NCBI RefSeq assembly: GCF_022812285.1
Contig: NZ_CP093300.1
Span: 1,054,001 to 1,118,000 of the forward strand
Source of the DNA: Alkalihalobacillus sp. LMS39
GTDB lineage: Bacteria > Bacillota > Bacilli > Bacillales > Bacillaceae_F
Length of the DNA: 64,000 bases
Direction of reading: 5' to 3'
The notes under the pieces are model-generated. The model made no database searches. It was not told where the DNA came from and was given only the letters and a program-made list of their open reading frames with translations. Numbering within the stretch: the stretch's first letter is position 1; each line of letters opens with the position of its first letter. Of the stretch, positions 8,244-17,348 are shown one piece after another. Position numbers and translations under genes: made by a program.

Positions 8244-8957
8244 ATGACAAAAAAATTCTTGTACGCGTTGCAAATACCAGAAACAATAGCGCAATCGGAA
8301 TATGAATGGCTGCTACAACAAGTCTCAGCTGAAAAAAGAGAAAAAGTCGAGCGCTATCGCCATATACAAGATTCCTATCGTAGTTTATTAGGTGAACTCC
8401 TTGTTCGCTCATTCATTTCTGAACATTACCAAGTGGATAATAGACAAATTTCATTTATATATAATCAATATGGCAAACCAGAGCTTGCTCTTAATCTCCC
8501 GTTTTCTTTTAATCTTTCCCATTCAGGTTGCTGGGTTGTCTGTCTTTGTTCACCACACACAGCATCTCCAGTAGGGGTAGATATTGAAAGGATAAAAAAC
8601 GTCAATCTCGATATCGCTCGGCGCTTTTTTACAAACAAAGAATATGAGGATTTAATAAGCCGACATGAATCAGAACGAGTTCCTTATTTTTACACGTTAT
8701 GGGCGTTAAAAGAAAGTTATATTAAATATACAGGAAAAGGTCTTTCCGAGCCGCTAGATTCATTTTCATTCCGCATGTCTCATAATCAGATCGAGTTTGA
8801 GAGTCATAAGAAAATGGAGGAGAAGCCTTTGTTTTCCTTATATAATCTTGATCCAAACTATAAGTTAGCCGCTTGTGCGGAAAACGCTCTCCCGAAATAT
8901 GTAGTGAAGGTAACGTATGATGAATTTAAGTTGAGATACATAATAGAAAGTCGATAG
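8244..8957 (+). CDS. sfp: 4'-phosphopantetheinyl transferase, Sfp type
   Basis: Moves the phosphopantetheine arm from coenzyme A to a serine of carrier proteins, making PKS/NRPS carriers active. 237 residues, the usual Sfp size. Family motifs are present: GKPEL near residue 75, NLSHSG (~90), GVDIERI with the Mg-binding Asp/Glu (~112), and WALKESYIKYTGKGL (~152-166) with the catalytic Glu and Lys. The start is ATG 8241 or 8244 behind GGAGAAG. This is the only such enzyme in the window, and the 4697-residue synthase 15 kb downstream needs it for its four carrier domains; the functional link is inferred. Confidence 0.9.
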   Translation: MTKKFLYALQIPETIAQSEYEWLLQQVSAEKREKVERYRHIQDSYRSLLGELLVRSFISEHYQVDNRQISFIYNQYGKPELALNLPFSFNLSHSGCWVVCLCSPHTASPVGVDIERIKNVNLDIARRFFTNKEYEDLISRHESERVPYFYTLWALKESYIKYTGKGLSEPLDSFSFRMSHNQIEFESHKKMEEKPLFSLYNLDPNYKLAACAENALPKYVVKVTYDEFKLRYIIESR

Positions 8958-9119
8958 GAGACCATCATGGTAGACTTAGTATTATAAAGTAAATCAATGA
9001 TAAGTAAAAAAACACCGCTATAGGAAGGGATTAATGTAACAGCATTGTACAGTAAAATGGAGAGGTGTATCATTGGTTAGATATTCTCTTGGTATCCTTT
9101 ATTGAAAGTAGGAATTCAT

Positions 9120-9695
9120 ATGGAGTTAATCTTTATTAGACATGGAGAAGCGGAGCACACACTAAATATACCCAATAGTTTACAAATTTCTGACCCTTTA
9201 CTTACAGATGAAGGGATTAATCAAGCTAAAATGCTTAGAACTCAATTACCTCTTTCAACAAAGGATATTCTAGTTATTAGTCCTTTGAGACGAGCTTTGC
9301 AAACAGCCCATTATTGGAGTGAGGGAATAAATTGCAAAAAACTTGTAAATCCATTAGTATCTCCACGAAAATTTCCTCAAGTTTCTGAGGGGCGGACATT
9401 ACCTTGTGACGAATTATTAGATAGGAAAAAAATATCTGATGAGTTTCCAAGTATCAAAATTGAAGAAGAATTGCCTGAAGAACTTTGGGTAAATGGAATA
9501 AACATTTTACCGCAACAAGACTTTGATTATTTGGCTAAACAATTTCTTGATTGGTGCAGACAGCAAGAAACACAAAAGGTTTATATTATTTCTCACGATG
9601 GAACAATCACATCTTATAGACAATTTATTTCAGGGGATAAGCTCACAAGAGATGATTTTCCAAAAGAAACGGGATGGTTTAATATCAAGTTCTAA
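9120..9695 (+). CDS. Histidine phosphatase superfamily protein
   Basis: 191 residues. The N-terminus has FIRHGEAEHT with the catalytic RHGE histidine; residues ~58-70 are SPLRRALQTAHYW, and near the C-terminus is IISHDGTITSY with the second histidine. These define the phosphoglycerate-mutase-like (branch 1) phosphatase fold. ATG 9120 is chosen because the conserved strand MELIFIRHGE starts there; upstream codons lack support. The substrate is unknown; the protein shows no mutase-specific features. A stand-alone gene in an accessory stretch. Confidence 0.8.
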   Translation: MELIFIRHGEAEHTLNIPNSLQISDPLLTDEGINQAKMLRTQLPLSTKDILVISPLRRALQTAHYWSEGINCKKLVNPLVSPRKFPQVSEGRTLPCDELLDRKKISDEFPSIKIEEELPEELWVNGINILPQQDFDYLAKQFLDWCRQQETQKVYIISHDGTITSYRQFISGDKLTRDDFPKETGWFNIKF

Positions 9696-9790
9696 TCATT
9701 AAAGTAGTAAATTAGGTATTCAACTAACATGATAATACAAACGAGCAGGATTGTGTAGAAGTACGTTACATAAAGCAAAGGGGGATAAAT

Positions 9791-10222
9791 ATGGATACTA
9801 ATGGGCTTTTATACGCTGCAAAAATGACTAACGTATTAGCAAAAGAAATTCCAGAAAGTAAATGGGATATCAAACTAGTACAAGAATTAGGGACGTTAAG
9901 AAAGTTCTTTAAACATATGGTTCGTGTAAGGGATGTTTATCGTGATGGGTTGAAAACTGGAAATATTCAATTTCCTGGTGTTTTGACATCAGATGAAAAA
10001 AGTTTAATAGATGAATTAGAACGAAGTATGGAAGAATTAGTTTTTGAATTTAAACAAACAAAATTTGATTCTATACAAATGGGAACAGAGTACCTATCTA
10101 TAATGGAATTATTGGCTACGGTAATACAACACGAGGGGATTCATCAAGGGCAATACTATGTTGCACTTAAACAGGCAGGATTTGAATTACCTAAACAGTG
10201 GACTCAGGATTGGAGTTTGTAA
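9791..10222 (+). CDS. DinB-like metal-binding four-helix protein
   Basis: 143 residues, entirely helical. Conserved histidines sit in FFKHMVRVRDVYRDGL (residues ~38-53) and in HEGIHQGQYYVALKQAGF (residues ~113-130), the two H/HxxxH positions of DinB-superfamily enzymes. The C-terminal LPKQWTQDWSL is also typical. DinB-fold proteins are often thiol-dependent transferases using bacillithiol, but no such role can be shown here. Strong ribosome binding site AAGGGGGA upstream of ATG 9791. Single gene. Confidence 0.75.
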   Translation: MDTNGLLYAAKMTNVLAKEIPESKWDIKLVQELGTLRKFFKHMVRVRDVYRDGLKTGNIQFPGVLTSDEKSLIDELERSMEELVFEFKQTKFDSIQMGTEYLSIMELLATVIQHEGIHQGQYYVALKQAGFELPKQWTQDWSL

Positions 10223-10396
10223 TCTATCAAAATAAAAGCTTATGAAAGATAACATAATGGGGCGTAACCGTTATAAGGAGAGCGATTTATTTTATTATTA
10301 TCCCAAACAAAAGGGGATGTGTATGTGGTATTAACGGGGAGTTTCGTAATAAACATTGTATAATAGACATTGTTCTTTGATAGAGGAGATGTGTTT

Positions 10397-11017
10397 ATGA
10401 GTGAAGAGGTATTATTAAAAAAAGTAACAAAGTATCTAAAGCAAAAATACAATTCTCATACAGTAATATTATATGGTTCATACTGTAGCGGTGATTTTAC
10501 TGCAGAAAGTGATTTAGATATTGTTTGTTTTTCCGATATGACTGTGAATAAAAATGACATTTCTGTTTTTGAAGATAAACAATTAGATGTTTGGATATAC
10601 AATACAGAAAAGATGGATAATCCGGAACAATTTTTGCGTGTTAATCAAGGTCAAATATTGCTGGATGATAAGGGGTTAGCCGTTGAATTGTTGACAGAAA
10701 TTAAAAATATATTTAATAACGGTCCCGAAAAGCTATCCAATGAAGAAAAAGAGTTTTTAAAAGGGTGGCTAAGAAAAATGTATCTAAGGTCTAACAAGAA
10801 TGATATTGAGGGTGATTATAGGTTTCATTGGATGCTTAAAGACAGCTTGGAAATCTACTTTGAATTAAAAGATTTATGGTATTTAGGACCGAAAAAAGCA
10901 ATCAGTTGGTTAAGTGAAAATGATGAGATTGCTTATAATCTCTTTCGAAATGCATTAGCAAAAGATGCAAAGAAGAAGAACATTGAACAACTACTTGAAT
11001 ACTTGAGCGGAATTTAG
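10397..11017 (+). CDS. Nucleotidyltransferase-domain protein (MNT/aminoglycoside nucleotidyltransferase-like)
   Basis: 206 residues. The first ~75 residues hold the nucleotidyltransferase signature YGSYCSGDFTAESDLDIV (GS-x9-DxD) with a third acidic residue in LDVWIY. The C-terminal ~120 residues are helical and resemble the KNTase-C substrate-binding part. ATG 10397 follows GAGGAG at good distance. Such enzymes transfer AMP onto small molecules or proteins; which one is unknown here. There is no neighbouring HEPN gene, so this is not an obvious MNT/HEPN toxin-antitoxin pair. Confidence 0.72.
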   Translation: MSEEVLLKKVTKYLKQKYNSHTVILYGSYCSGDFTAESDLDIVCFSDMTVNKNDISVFEDKQLDVWIYNTEKMDNPEQFLRVNQGQILLDDKGLAVELLTEIKNIFNNGPEKLSNEEKEFLKGWLRKMYLRSNKNDIEGDYRFHWMLKDSLEIYFELKDLWYLGPKKAISWLSENDEIAYNLFRNALAKDAKKKNIEQLLEYLSGI

Positions 11018-11274
11018 AGAATGTTGCCCCAATGGGGGGATGATTCATTATAATTACAATTTAATGCGGCAATGAAATCTATTAATTTTAAGATGGAAAT
11101 AAGATATTATGCGAGTTAGAGCCTGTTGATATAAAAGAAGCAAACTGATATTAACGGGTTCAGTTACCTATCGCAAAAATTGAAACTCACACAATAAAAT
11201 GTACGCCAACTTGTATTTACTTTCAATGCTTCTTCAACTAAAGTTCTCCGTTGAATTACAATATTTCACAAGCA

Positions 11275-12141
11275 TTATTTTGAGGCTGATTTCCATACCG
11301 AAAAGAATTCTTCTACTGTTGAATATCTTTCTAATCTATCTTTATTTACCGCCTTCATGGTTACCTCATAAAGTTCTGTTCCTGCATCCCACTTTGATAT
11401 TGAATGGTCAAGCTCTCCACCAAACAGACCAAACGCAATTGCTCCCATATTAAATACATTCGTTCTTTCATCAATTGTAGCACCTAACTCAAATTCTTCG
11501 GGTGACATAAATCTTGAAGACCCCCAAAGCCTGCCCATCGTATTGATAAATGGTTTTTCTTTATATACATCAATGTCACAAATCTTTGTGATATTATTTT
11601 TAAAGTCGTATAAGATACTTCCATCGTAAAAATCAACGGCTACATAATTATTCTTTTCTACATTCACATGGAATTCTAATATACTCTTAAATGATTTTAA
11701 ACGTTGTTCAATAGATAATTGCTTAAATCGATAAAAAGGAGACTCAGGATGAGTATATTTAAGTGGTGGAGGAAATGACCAATGAGGGTGTAAGCACTCC
11801 CCGTCAAACCATTCAAAAACTAACACATACCCATTTTCTTCTTCAAAATGGTCAAGCAAATTAACCAAGTGCTTATGTTGTAAATCTTCGTAGATTGGAA
11901 CTGAATTCTTTAACCTTGTTATCGCATCTTCTGGTATTCCAGTATACTCTCTCGTCTTTGCACCAGCATACTTTACAAACTTTTTTATCCCGTCTTTTTT
12001 GATTCCGAAACATAGATTTCCTGAGTCTTGTTGATCAAATACGCTGAATACTTCACCCATATTTGTAAGCCATTCGAAGTTATGCTTTTCTTTCAGGTGA
12101 AATGATACCTTATCTAAATTTATGACTTGCAATTCGCCCAT
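11275..12141 (-). CDS. Protein-kinase-fold protein
   Basis: 288 residues with a kinase-like layout: a lysine in FVKYAGAK (residue ~55) as a candidate ATP-binding lysine, a glutamate-bearing helix, LVFEWFDGE as hinge, a variant catalytic loop VAVDFYDGSILYDF, a metal-binding Asp in ICDIDVY (in place of DFG), and SSRFMSPEEF as an APE-like segment. The HRD motif is altered, so activity toward proteins is uncertain; it may phosphorylate a small molecule. GGAGG precedes ATG 12141. Single gene in the accessory zone. Confidence 0.65.
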   Translation of the reverse strand: MGELQVINLDKVSFHLKEKHNFEWLTNMGEVFSVFDQQDSGNLCFGIKKDGIKKFVKYAGAKTREYTGIPEDAITRLKNSVPIYEDLQHKHLVNLLDHFEEENGYVLVFEWFDGECLHPHWSFPPPLKYTHPESPFYRFKQLSIEQRLKSFKSILEFHVNVEKNNYVAVDFYDGSILYDFKNNITKICDIDVYKEKPFINTMGRLWGSSRFMSPEEFELGATIDERTNVFNMGAIAFGLFGGELDHSISKWDAGTELYEVTMKAVNKDRLERYSTVEEFFSVWKSASK

Positions 12142-12188
12142 TTAAAACCTCCGTTTGTTTAAGTTAAATGTTTCACATCCGAATTCAA

Positions 12189-12659
12189 TTACTCATTTAT
12201 TAATTTTACTGAATCATCAATATTAAAAGCAACTTGAACAATTTGTTCTTCTCCATTTTTCTCAAATTTCTTATATTCTTGCATCCCTATTTTTTTTGCT
12301 ACCTTTTGTGATGGAATATTTTTGACAGTGGTGTATGAAAATACTTTTGGATAATTTAATATCTTAAATGCATAATCTTTACAAGCATTAGCGGCTTCTG
12401 TTGCATAGCCTTTATTCCAATAGTCTTTTATAATGTGAAATCCTATCTCAGGTACTGTTTCTTTCTCAATAATTTGCATTGTGATTCCACAATCTCCTAT
12501 GAACTTATCTTCATTTTTTAAAATTACAGCCCATAAACCATGGTTATATCTTTTATAATTATCAATATTCCATTTAATCCACTTTTCCACCTTGTCTTTA
12601 CTAAATGGTTCAGGATAGAACTGCATAGATTCTGGTTCAGAAAGAACCTTAGATAACGA
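12189..12659 (-). pseudogene. GNAT acetyltransferase, C-terminal part (split by IS21-type element)
   Basis: The frame reads LSKVLSEPESMQFYPEPFSK onward for ~153 residues to the stop at 12189, with the acetyl-CoA signature region in IIKDYWNKGYATEA and NIPSQKVAKKIGM. The natural N-terminus is missing: the sequence upstream is the end of the mobile element. The missing part lies at 15128-15204. Removing the element and one copy of the 8-bp duplication joins ...LEDTESLS to KVLSEPES in frame, giving a normal ~179-residue acetyltransferase. A fused ORF starting in the element end could still be made but would be truncated. Confidence 0.88.
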
Positions 12660-12737
12660 TGTATTTGGCAAGAGAAAAATGTATAAAACGGCAAACCTTT
12701 TTGTAAGGCCACTTACCAACATAACTTTGTTAAACTA

Positions 12738-13466
12738 TTACAACTCTCTTAATGCTAGTGACTCCTTCATTCGGTTACTATCACCCCCAAATAATACTAA
12801 GTGGGAGTGATGGATTAAGCGGTCTACTACCGCTTCGGTTAGGATAGGATCGCCAAATACATGATTCCACTGTCCAAATTGAAGGTTTGTGGTGATAATA
12901 ATACTTCTTTTCTCATAACACAGTGAGATTACTTGGAAAAGCAGCTCAGCTCCCTGCTTATGTAAAGGTATATATCCGAGTTCATCGAGTATCAATAAGT
13001 CTAGCTTCTCAATCCTCTTAAACAATTTAGTTAGTGTCCCTTTTTCATTGGCATCCAGTAGTTCATTTGCAAGTGAGGCAATGGTATAGAACTTCACTCG
13101 CTTGCCATACTTATGTATGGCATTGATTCCAATGAGTGTGGATAGATATGTTTTCCCGGCACCAACGCCACCGTAAAAAACCATATTCTCCTTTGTATCA
13201 ATAAACTCGCCATCTAAAAGGTACTGTTGGCTCAACCCTTGTCCTAACTGGATATCTTGCCAATTGAAAGGTTTGCCAGATGCGTTTGGCAACGTTGCCG
13301 CCTTTAGTAAAAGATTAATCTTCCTTTCCTCACGTTGTTCTATTTCTTTCTCAAATAGAGTTAATAAATAGTCTTGAGGATCCTTCGGATCTAGTTTGTG
13401 AAAATTTTCTCGTATCCAACTGAGCTTTAAACGTTTGGCATATTCCTGAATCTTTTCTTGCATCAT
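12738..13466 (-). CDS. istB: IS21-family helper ATPase IstB
   Basis: 242 residues, DnaC/AAA+ type. Walker A is GGVGAGKTYL (residues ~93-102), Walker B is LLILDELGYIPLHKQG (~152-167), and sensor-1 is SIIITTNLQFGQW. It assists IstA in target capture during transposition. Its start overlaps the istA stop (ATGA), the normal coupled arrangement of this family. Full length with no disruption. Confidence 0.95.
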   Translation of the reverse strand: MMQEKIQEYAKRLKLSWIRENFHKLDPKDPQDYLLTLFEKEIEQREERKINLLLKAATLPNASGKPFNWQDIQLGQGLSQQYLLDGEFIDTKENMVFYGGVGAGKTYLSTLIGINAIHKYGKRVKFYTIASLANELLDANEKGTLTKLFKRIEKLDLLILDELGYIPLHKQGAELLFQVISLCYEKRSIIITTNLQFGQWNHVFGDPILTEAVVDRLIHHSHLVLFGGDSNRMKESLALREL

Positions 13467-14977
13467 CCCTGCCTCCTTTTCAAGGTAAAGAAGGCATCAT
13501 ATTGGTTCATTCCGCGTTCCGCTAATGGCATTGCCGGAACACTACTTTTCAGCTTAAGAGTTGGTCTATGACCACGGCCATGAACCAGTTGATGAAAGAC
13601 TTGCTTGATAGTTTCTGAAGATGGGTGACAACTCTCAGAAGCGATCTCTAAAGCCTCTGTAGCTATTTCTAAACGGTTACTTTTTAATATTGTCGATAAT
13701 AAAAGTAATGCTTTTTTCTTTTCTTCAACCGTACATTCATCCAAATATTTTTGCCATGCTTCTGGAAGCTGACTATAAAATGTCGTGTACTTTAAAGCTG
13801 TTGGTCTCTTGGCCATGAGAGATAGATAAGGTTGCCAAATCATTGATTTAGTTTCTTCTCCATATAGCCGTTCATGACTTACGATTACTTCATAATTATC
13901 CGCAAGGATATCAATGCGGTTGTAGGTAACACCCACTAATACTCGTTGATTTGCATAACGCGGGGAAGTGGAATACCTTTTCGAATCTACAAGTACATAA
14001 CCATACTTATCCGCCTTCAAAGTCTCAATACGCATTCCTGAGTATTCTTTAGCTGGTAGGTAGAGTAATGCTTCCCTATCTTCCTCAAACAATCTAGCAA
14101 TCTCATTCTTCTTTTCGTAGTGTGAACGAAATCTATCATTCTCTACTTCAAGCCATAATTCTTTGTTTAACTTTTCAATTTGATAAACAGGTCGTTCTGG
14201 TAAAAAGAAGTTATTTCGTACATACTTAACCATTGCCTCTACATGACCTTTTTCATTTCCAGCGCCAGGATTACAAAACTCGTACTGAAAACCGTAATGT
14301 AAGGCGAACCTTTCAAAGCCTTCTGTTAGTTCTCGCTTACCTTGAGGAAGGATTTTTTTAACTGCTGGAGATAAGTTATCAAAACGTATTCTCTTTGGTA
14401 CACCTTCTAAGTGGGTAAAGAATCGTTTTAGTCCTTCTAGGAAACAATCCTGATTTTGAGATTCAAAAACTTGAACTAAGAATGCATTACTGTACGGAAA
14501 GGAAAGAACGAGATACGGAAGGTCAATCACCTTACCATTCCTTTTAAACGGCGCCTCCCCAAAGTCTACTTGAGCATCACCAGGTCTTGCCTCTAACGGA
14601 ATCGCAGCACCTTCGCTTTCGTCTAATAATTCCTTTTTACGTTTAGACACATACGCCCTTACAGTTCGGTCGGAGCCTTTAAAATTTATGTCTACATCGT
14701 CTACAAGCATTTGCCATATACGTTTGGCAGTCCTTCGGTATTTCTTTTTCTTCTTCATATCTTCTTTCAACCATTGATCGATGATATCCTTAACGGGGTC
14801 CATTACTGGTGCCGGTTGTGGCTTTACCCTCTTCGTTTCCGGTTGAAATTCCTCTAGGTCGGCATACTTCTTAACTGTTCTAACATCCTTATTCGTTCTT
14901 CTAGCAACATCCGAATAGGAATAACCTTTCGTGTTTACTTCTTGTCTGATATAATTAATTTCGGTCACTTCTAACAT
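13463..14977 (-). CDS. istA: IS21-family transposase IstA
   Basis: 504 residues. N-terminal helix-turn-helix (YSDVARRTNKDVRTVKKY), then an rve-type integrase core with the DDE residues in AQVDFGEAPF, IRFDNLSPAV and NEKGHVEAMV, and a C-terminal beta domain (KYGYVLVDSKRYS). Catalyses cutting and joining at the element ends. A good SD (AGGAGGTAG, on the minus strand) precedes it. Intact, so the element may still be mobile. Confidence 0.95.
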   Translation of the reverse strand: MLEVTEINYIRQEVNTKGYSYSDVARRTNKDVRTVKKYADLEEFQPETKRVKPQPAPVMDPVKDIIDQWLKEDMKKKKKYRRTAKRIWQMLVDDVDINFKGSDRTVRAYVSKRKKELLDESEGAAIPLEARPGDAQVDFGEAPFKRNGKVIDLPYLVLSFPYSNAFLVQVFESQNQDCFLEGLKRFFTHLEGVPKRIRFDNLSPAVKKILPQGKRELTEGFERFALHYGFQYEFCNPGAGNEKGHVEAMVKYVRNNFFLPERPVYQIEKLNKELWLEVENDRFRSHYEKKNEIARLFEEDREALLYLPAKEYSGMRIETLKADKYGYVLVDSKRYSTSPRYANQRVLVGVTYNRIDILADNYEVIVSHERLYGEETKSMIWQPYLSLMAKRPTALKYTTFYSQLPEAWQKYLDECTVEEKKKALLLLSTILKSNRLEIATEALEIASESCHPSSETIKQVFHQLVHGRGHRPTLKLKSSVPAMPLAERGMNQYDAFFTLKRRQG

Positions 14978-15127
14978 CTCCTAAAACTACCTCCTGCCAG
15001 TATTGGGTCCAACAGGAAGTGTATTGAATTTTTGAGATGTTAGCAAGTGGCTTTTTTTGTGTAGGTGCCCTTCGGGCACCTACACAAAAGGGCTGCCATA
15101 CCCTACATATTTATAATGCCATAAACA

Positions 15128-15204
15128 GATAACGATTCTGTATCTTCTAAGACCAGTTCCCTTAAATACAGTCTCTTCGTTTCAATTATTTTCAAGATTA
15201 TCAT
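15128..15204 (-). pseudogene. GNAT acetyltransferase, N-terminal part
   Basis: The minus strand reads KIIETKRLYLRELVLEDTES with the usual GNAT beginning (ETKRLYLREL), then LS at the duplicated target site, where the IS21-type element interrupts. Start is ATG 15204 or, with better spacing from AAGGA, TTG 15195. It continues in frame into the segment at 12659 once the element is removed. Confidence 0.85.
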
Positions 15205-15298
15205 TCCTTATCTAATTTCTTAAATTAAATATTTTAACTTTTCTACTTAAAATTAGAAAAAAGGTTTCTTGCATTAAACTACACTATTACTTTAATAA

Positions 15299-15562
15299 CT
15301 ATAACGGTTTCCAAGTAGGATCTTTCACATCATTTTCATTTGGTTCTCTTACAAACTCAATACATCTTTCTTCACAAGCGCCAAATAAGTTATAGTTTTT
15401 CTGTGCTTGCCTTAAAGAAGGGATATTCGCACCACCACCATAATCGGGATTATCATATTGAACTGCATCATCTTCCCAAAAGCAAATGCTACATATGTCA
15501 TATGTTCCAGGTGGTTCTTCATCTAAGGTTTTATAGCCACAACATGGACAAGTAAATTTCAT
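15299..15562 (-). CDS. CPCC-family cysteine-rich protein
   Basis: 87 residues beginning MKFTCPCCGYKTL and continuing YDICSICFWEDD, giving the CPCC...CxxC zinc-ribbon-like head of the Cys-rich CPCC family. The rest has the typical SLRQAQKNYNLFGACE segment. Small soluble protein, function unknown; common as single genes in Bacillus accessory regions, often near toxin or immunity genes. GAGGTG lies upstream of the ATG. Confidence 0.8.
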   Translation of the reverse strand: MKFTCPCCGYKTLDEEPPGTYDICSICFWEDDAVQYDNPDYGGGANIPSLRQAQKNYNLFGACEERCIEFVREPNENDVKDPTWKPL

Positions 15563-15683
15563 CTAACCTACACCTCGTAATAACATTTTTCTTCTTTCAC
15601 TATACTGTTGGTTTTACTTTAACAAGAAAAGTCGATAACCTTTTATTCAGCTATCGTTTCCCGTTAGTGCAATAGTATATTTA

Positions 15684-16130
15684 CTATAAAAAATATTTCT
15701 TAATAATTATCTTTGCTCTTTCATCCATTTTTGATGGGGGGTTATTTAATGAAAAATAGTTTAGTGCTAAATTTTCACTATCATTCATAGCTAATTTCCC
15801 ATTAATTCCTTCGGCAAGATAAATGCTAATCACATTGTAAACCTCATCCCCATTAGGATATTTAAAATAAAGTTCTTTACCCGACATAACATCTACAAAC
15901 TTTAATGTTTTTGCCTTTAAGCCTGTTTCTTCATACAATTCACGTGCAGCTGTTTGCTCTAAAGTTTCACCAATCTCCATTGATTCACCTGGTAATCCCC
16001 ATTCTTCTGTATCAGAACGATGTTGGAATAGTATCTCTTTGTTATCGTTAAGAACTACAATAGTAGACCCCACTAAAATAAACGGTCTATTCCCAATAAG
16101 TTCTCTAATTTCTTTTATATATTCAGCCAT
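15684..16130 (-). CDS. NUDIX hydrolase
   Basis: 148 residues with a complete Nudix box: G-E-S-M-E-I-G-E-T-L-E then AARELYEETGL (GX5EX7REUXEEXGU, residues ~50-72), which binds Mg and cleaves nucleoside-diphosphate-linked compounds. The preceding HRSDTEEWGLPGE segment is typical of the MutT/ADP-ribose group. The exact substrate is unknown. Stand-alone gene. Confidence 0.85.
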   Translation of the reverse strand: MAEYIKEIRELIGNRPFILVGSTIVVLNDNKEILFQHRSDTEEWGLPGESMEIGETLEQTAARELYEETGLKAKTLKFVDVMSGKELYFKYPNGDEVYNVISIYLAEGINGKLAMNDSENLALNYFSLNNPPSKMDERAKIIIKKYFL

Positions 16131-16308
16131 ATTTTCACTGACCTATTATAATATCTTCTTGAAGTAAACTACTCAATCGTTTGAATAAACGACAGCACTA
16201 TTCAGCCACTCGTTTGTTTAATAAAGGGAAACTTGAAGCAGTCGGTATTTTTCTGTCAGCCAATGTGTGATACATGAAAATCCTTCTATATTTAATCAGA
16301 TAACCAAT

Positions 16309-16587
16309 TTAAGAAATACCCTCAATGTAAAACACTAGGTGTGGTAAGAAATAGAATAGGACAACTAAGCCTAAAACTGTGATTGAAAATACCCATACTT
16401 TTTTTAGCTTTAGCTGTACAAAAATCGATATTATGACAAGGGTATTAAAAATGGCAATAGCTGTAAACCAAACTTCAAATGTTCTACTTGGGTCTGGTGG
16501 GGCAGGATTATATACTCCTCCCAAACCAATAACAGTTGCCAATAGGAATATTAAAACGTGTATGAAAATAACCACAATTTTAAACAT
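16309..16587 (-). CDS. Small three-helix membrane protein
   Basis: 92 residues from ATG 16587, which has AAAGGAG at 8-base distance; a longer in-frame start at 16605 overlaps the ribosome binding site. Three membrane helices cover most of the length, with a short outside loop YNPAPPDPSRTFEV. No family recognised. Confidence 0.55.
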   Translation of the reverse strand: MFKIVVIFIHVLIFLLATVIGLGGVYNPAPPDPSRTFEVWFTAIAIFNTLVIISIFVQLKLKKVWVFSITVLGLVVLFYFLPHLVFYIEGIS

Positions 16588-16860
16588 CCAATTCTCTCCT
16601 TTCATATGTATTAAACTAGCCTACTGGTGTTAGTTTAACATTAATTTCCTTTTCATTACCAAAGAAAAAGAGTACCCCTCTAACAGAAGAGTTCTAGCAT
16701 ACACTAAAGGGAAACCCACCATCGGAGAGCGATAGTAAAAGAACAGTAACGGTAGGAATTGTTTCAGCAGCTCGTTTATTTTTTAGGTAAGCCAAAGTAA
16801 CGAGCAAGTTTGGAGAATAAGTCATTATAAATTTTAGGATACTAAAATGAGGTGATGATT

Positions 16861-17247
16861 TTGAAAAAGTACTTTGCTCTACTTTGTGTTGTTATGGTAA
16901 TGCTGATTGGTAATACCACAGTGAACGCCCAAACAATTAATGAAGCTGATACAGACTTATGTAATACGCTTAAATATGCACTAATAACGAGTCTTAGAGA
17001 ACCGGTAGATAAAGCAATATTTGAAATTTATAAAGATGACAAAGTTGCACCAAAAGGACTTACATGGGCATCTTATGATACAGAACTACTTAAAATCAAA
17101 CAAGTATTTGGTGTAGGTGGACTGTATGAGATAACTTTAAAAGTCCATCCTTATTATGATGCTCATAACAGCTATGGAGTAGATGAGGTCGTTATAAATA
17201 CACAAGGCGAATTATTAGGTTATAAGCACGTGAAAACACTCCCCTGA
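16861..17247 (+). CDS. Secreted DUF3888-like protein
   Basis: About 128 residues from TTG 16861 (GAGGTG at 6-base distance). Residues 1-24 are a classical signal peptide (two Lys, hydrophobic core, cleavage after VNA before QTINEAD). The mature part has DTDLCNTLKYALITSLREPV and ends YGVDEVVINTQGELLGYKHV, the pattern I associate with the DUF3888 family of small exported Bacillus proteins. Function unknown. Confidence 0.65.
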   Translation: MKKYFALLCVVMVMLIGNTTVNAQTINEADTDLCNTLKYALITSLREPVDKAIFEIYKDDKVAPKGLTWASYDTELLKIKQVFGVGGLYEITLKVHPYYDAHNSYGVDEVVINTQGELLGYKHVKTLP

Positions 17248-17348
17248 GTTTATTATCTTAACTGGTAATTGTATGTTACTCTAGGACAATACAACGGACC
17301 TAGAGTAACATTCGTAAGGACAAGGAATAGACAATAGCAAAAGTTTAC

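Larger units (their letters stand above)
12660..15127 (-). mobile_element. IS21-family insertion sequence, complete, 2468 bp
   Basis: Both ends are defined. Reading inward, the low end is TGTATTTGGCAAGAGAAAAA and the high end (reverse strand) TGTTTATGGCATTATAAATA; further matches are ATGTA, GGCA and CCTTTT, and an inner repeat with GCCACTT. The flanks carry a perfect 8-bp direct duplication GATAACGA at 12652-12659 and 15128-15135. Inside are istA and istB on the minus strand and a 13-bp hairpin (TGTGTAGGTGCCC / GGGCACCTACACA, 15058-15086) near the istA end, which could block outside transcripts. Everything looks intact and recent. Confidence 0.95.

Noticed and set aside
10397-11017. Nucleotidyltransferase gene as half of an MNT/HEPN toxin-antitoxin pair
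   Set aside because: No HEPN partner gene is adjacent; the protein is larger than typical MNT antitoxins and has its own C-terminal domain.
15058-15086. 13-bp perfect hairpin considered as a terminator
   Set aside because: On the minus strand it is preceded by T and followed by A residues, the reverse of a terminator; more likely part of the IS end.
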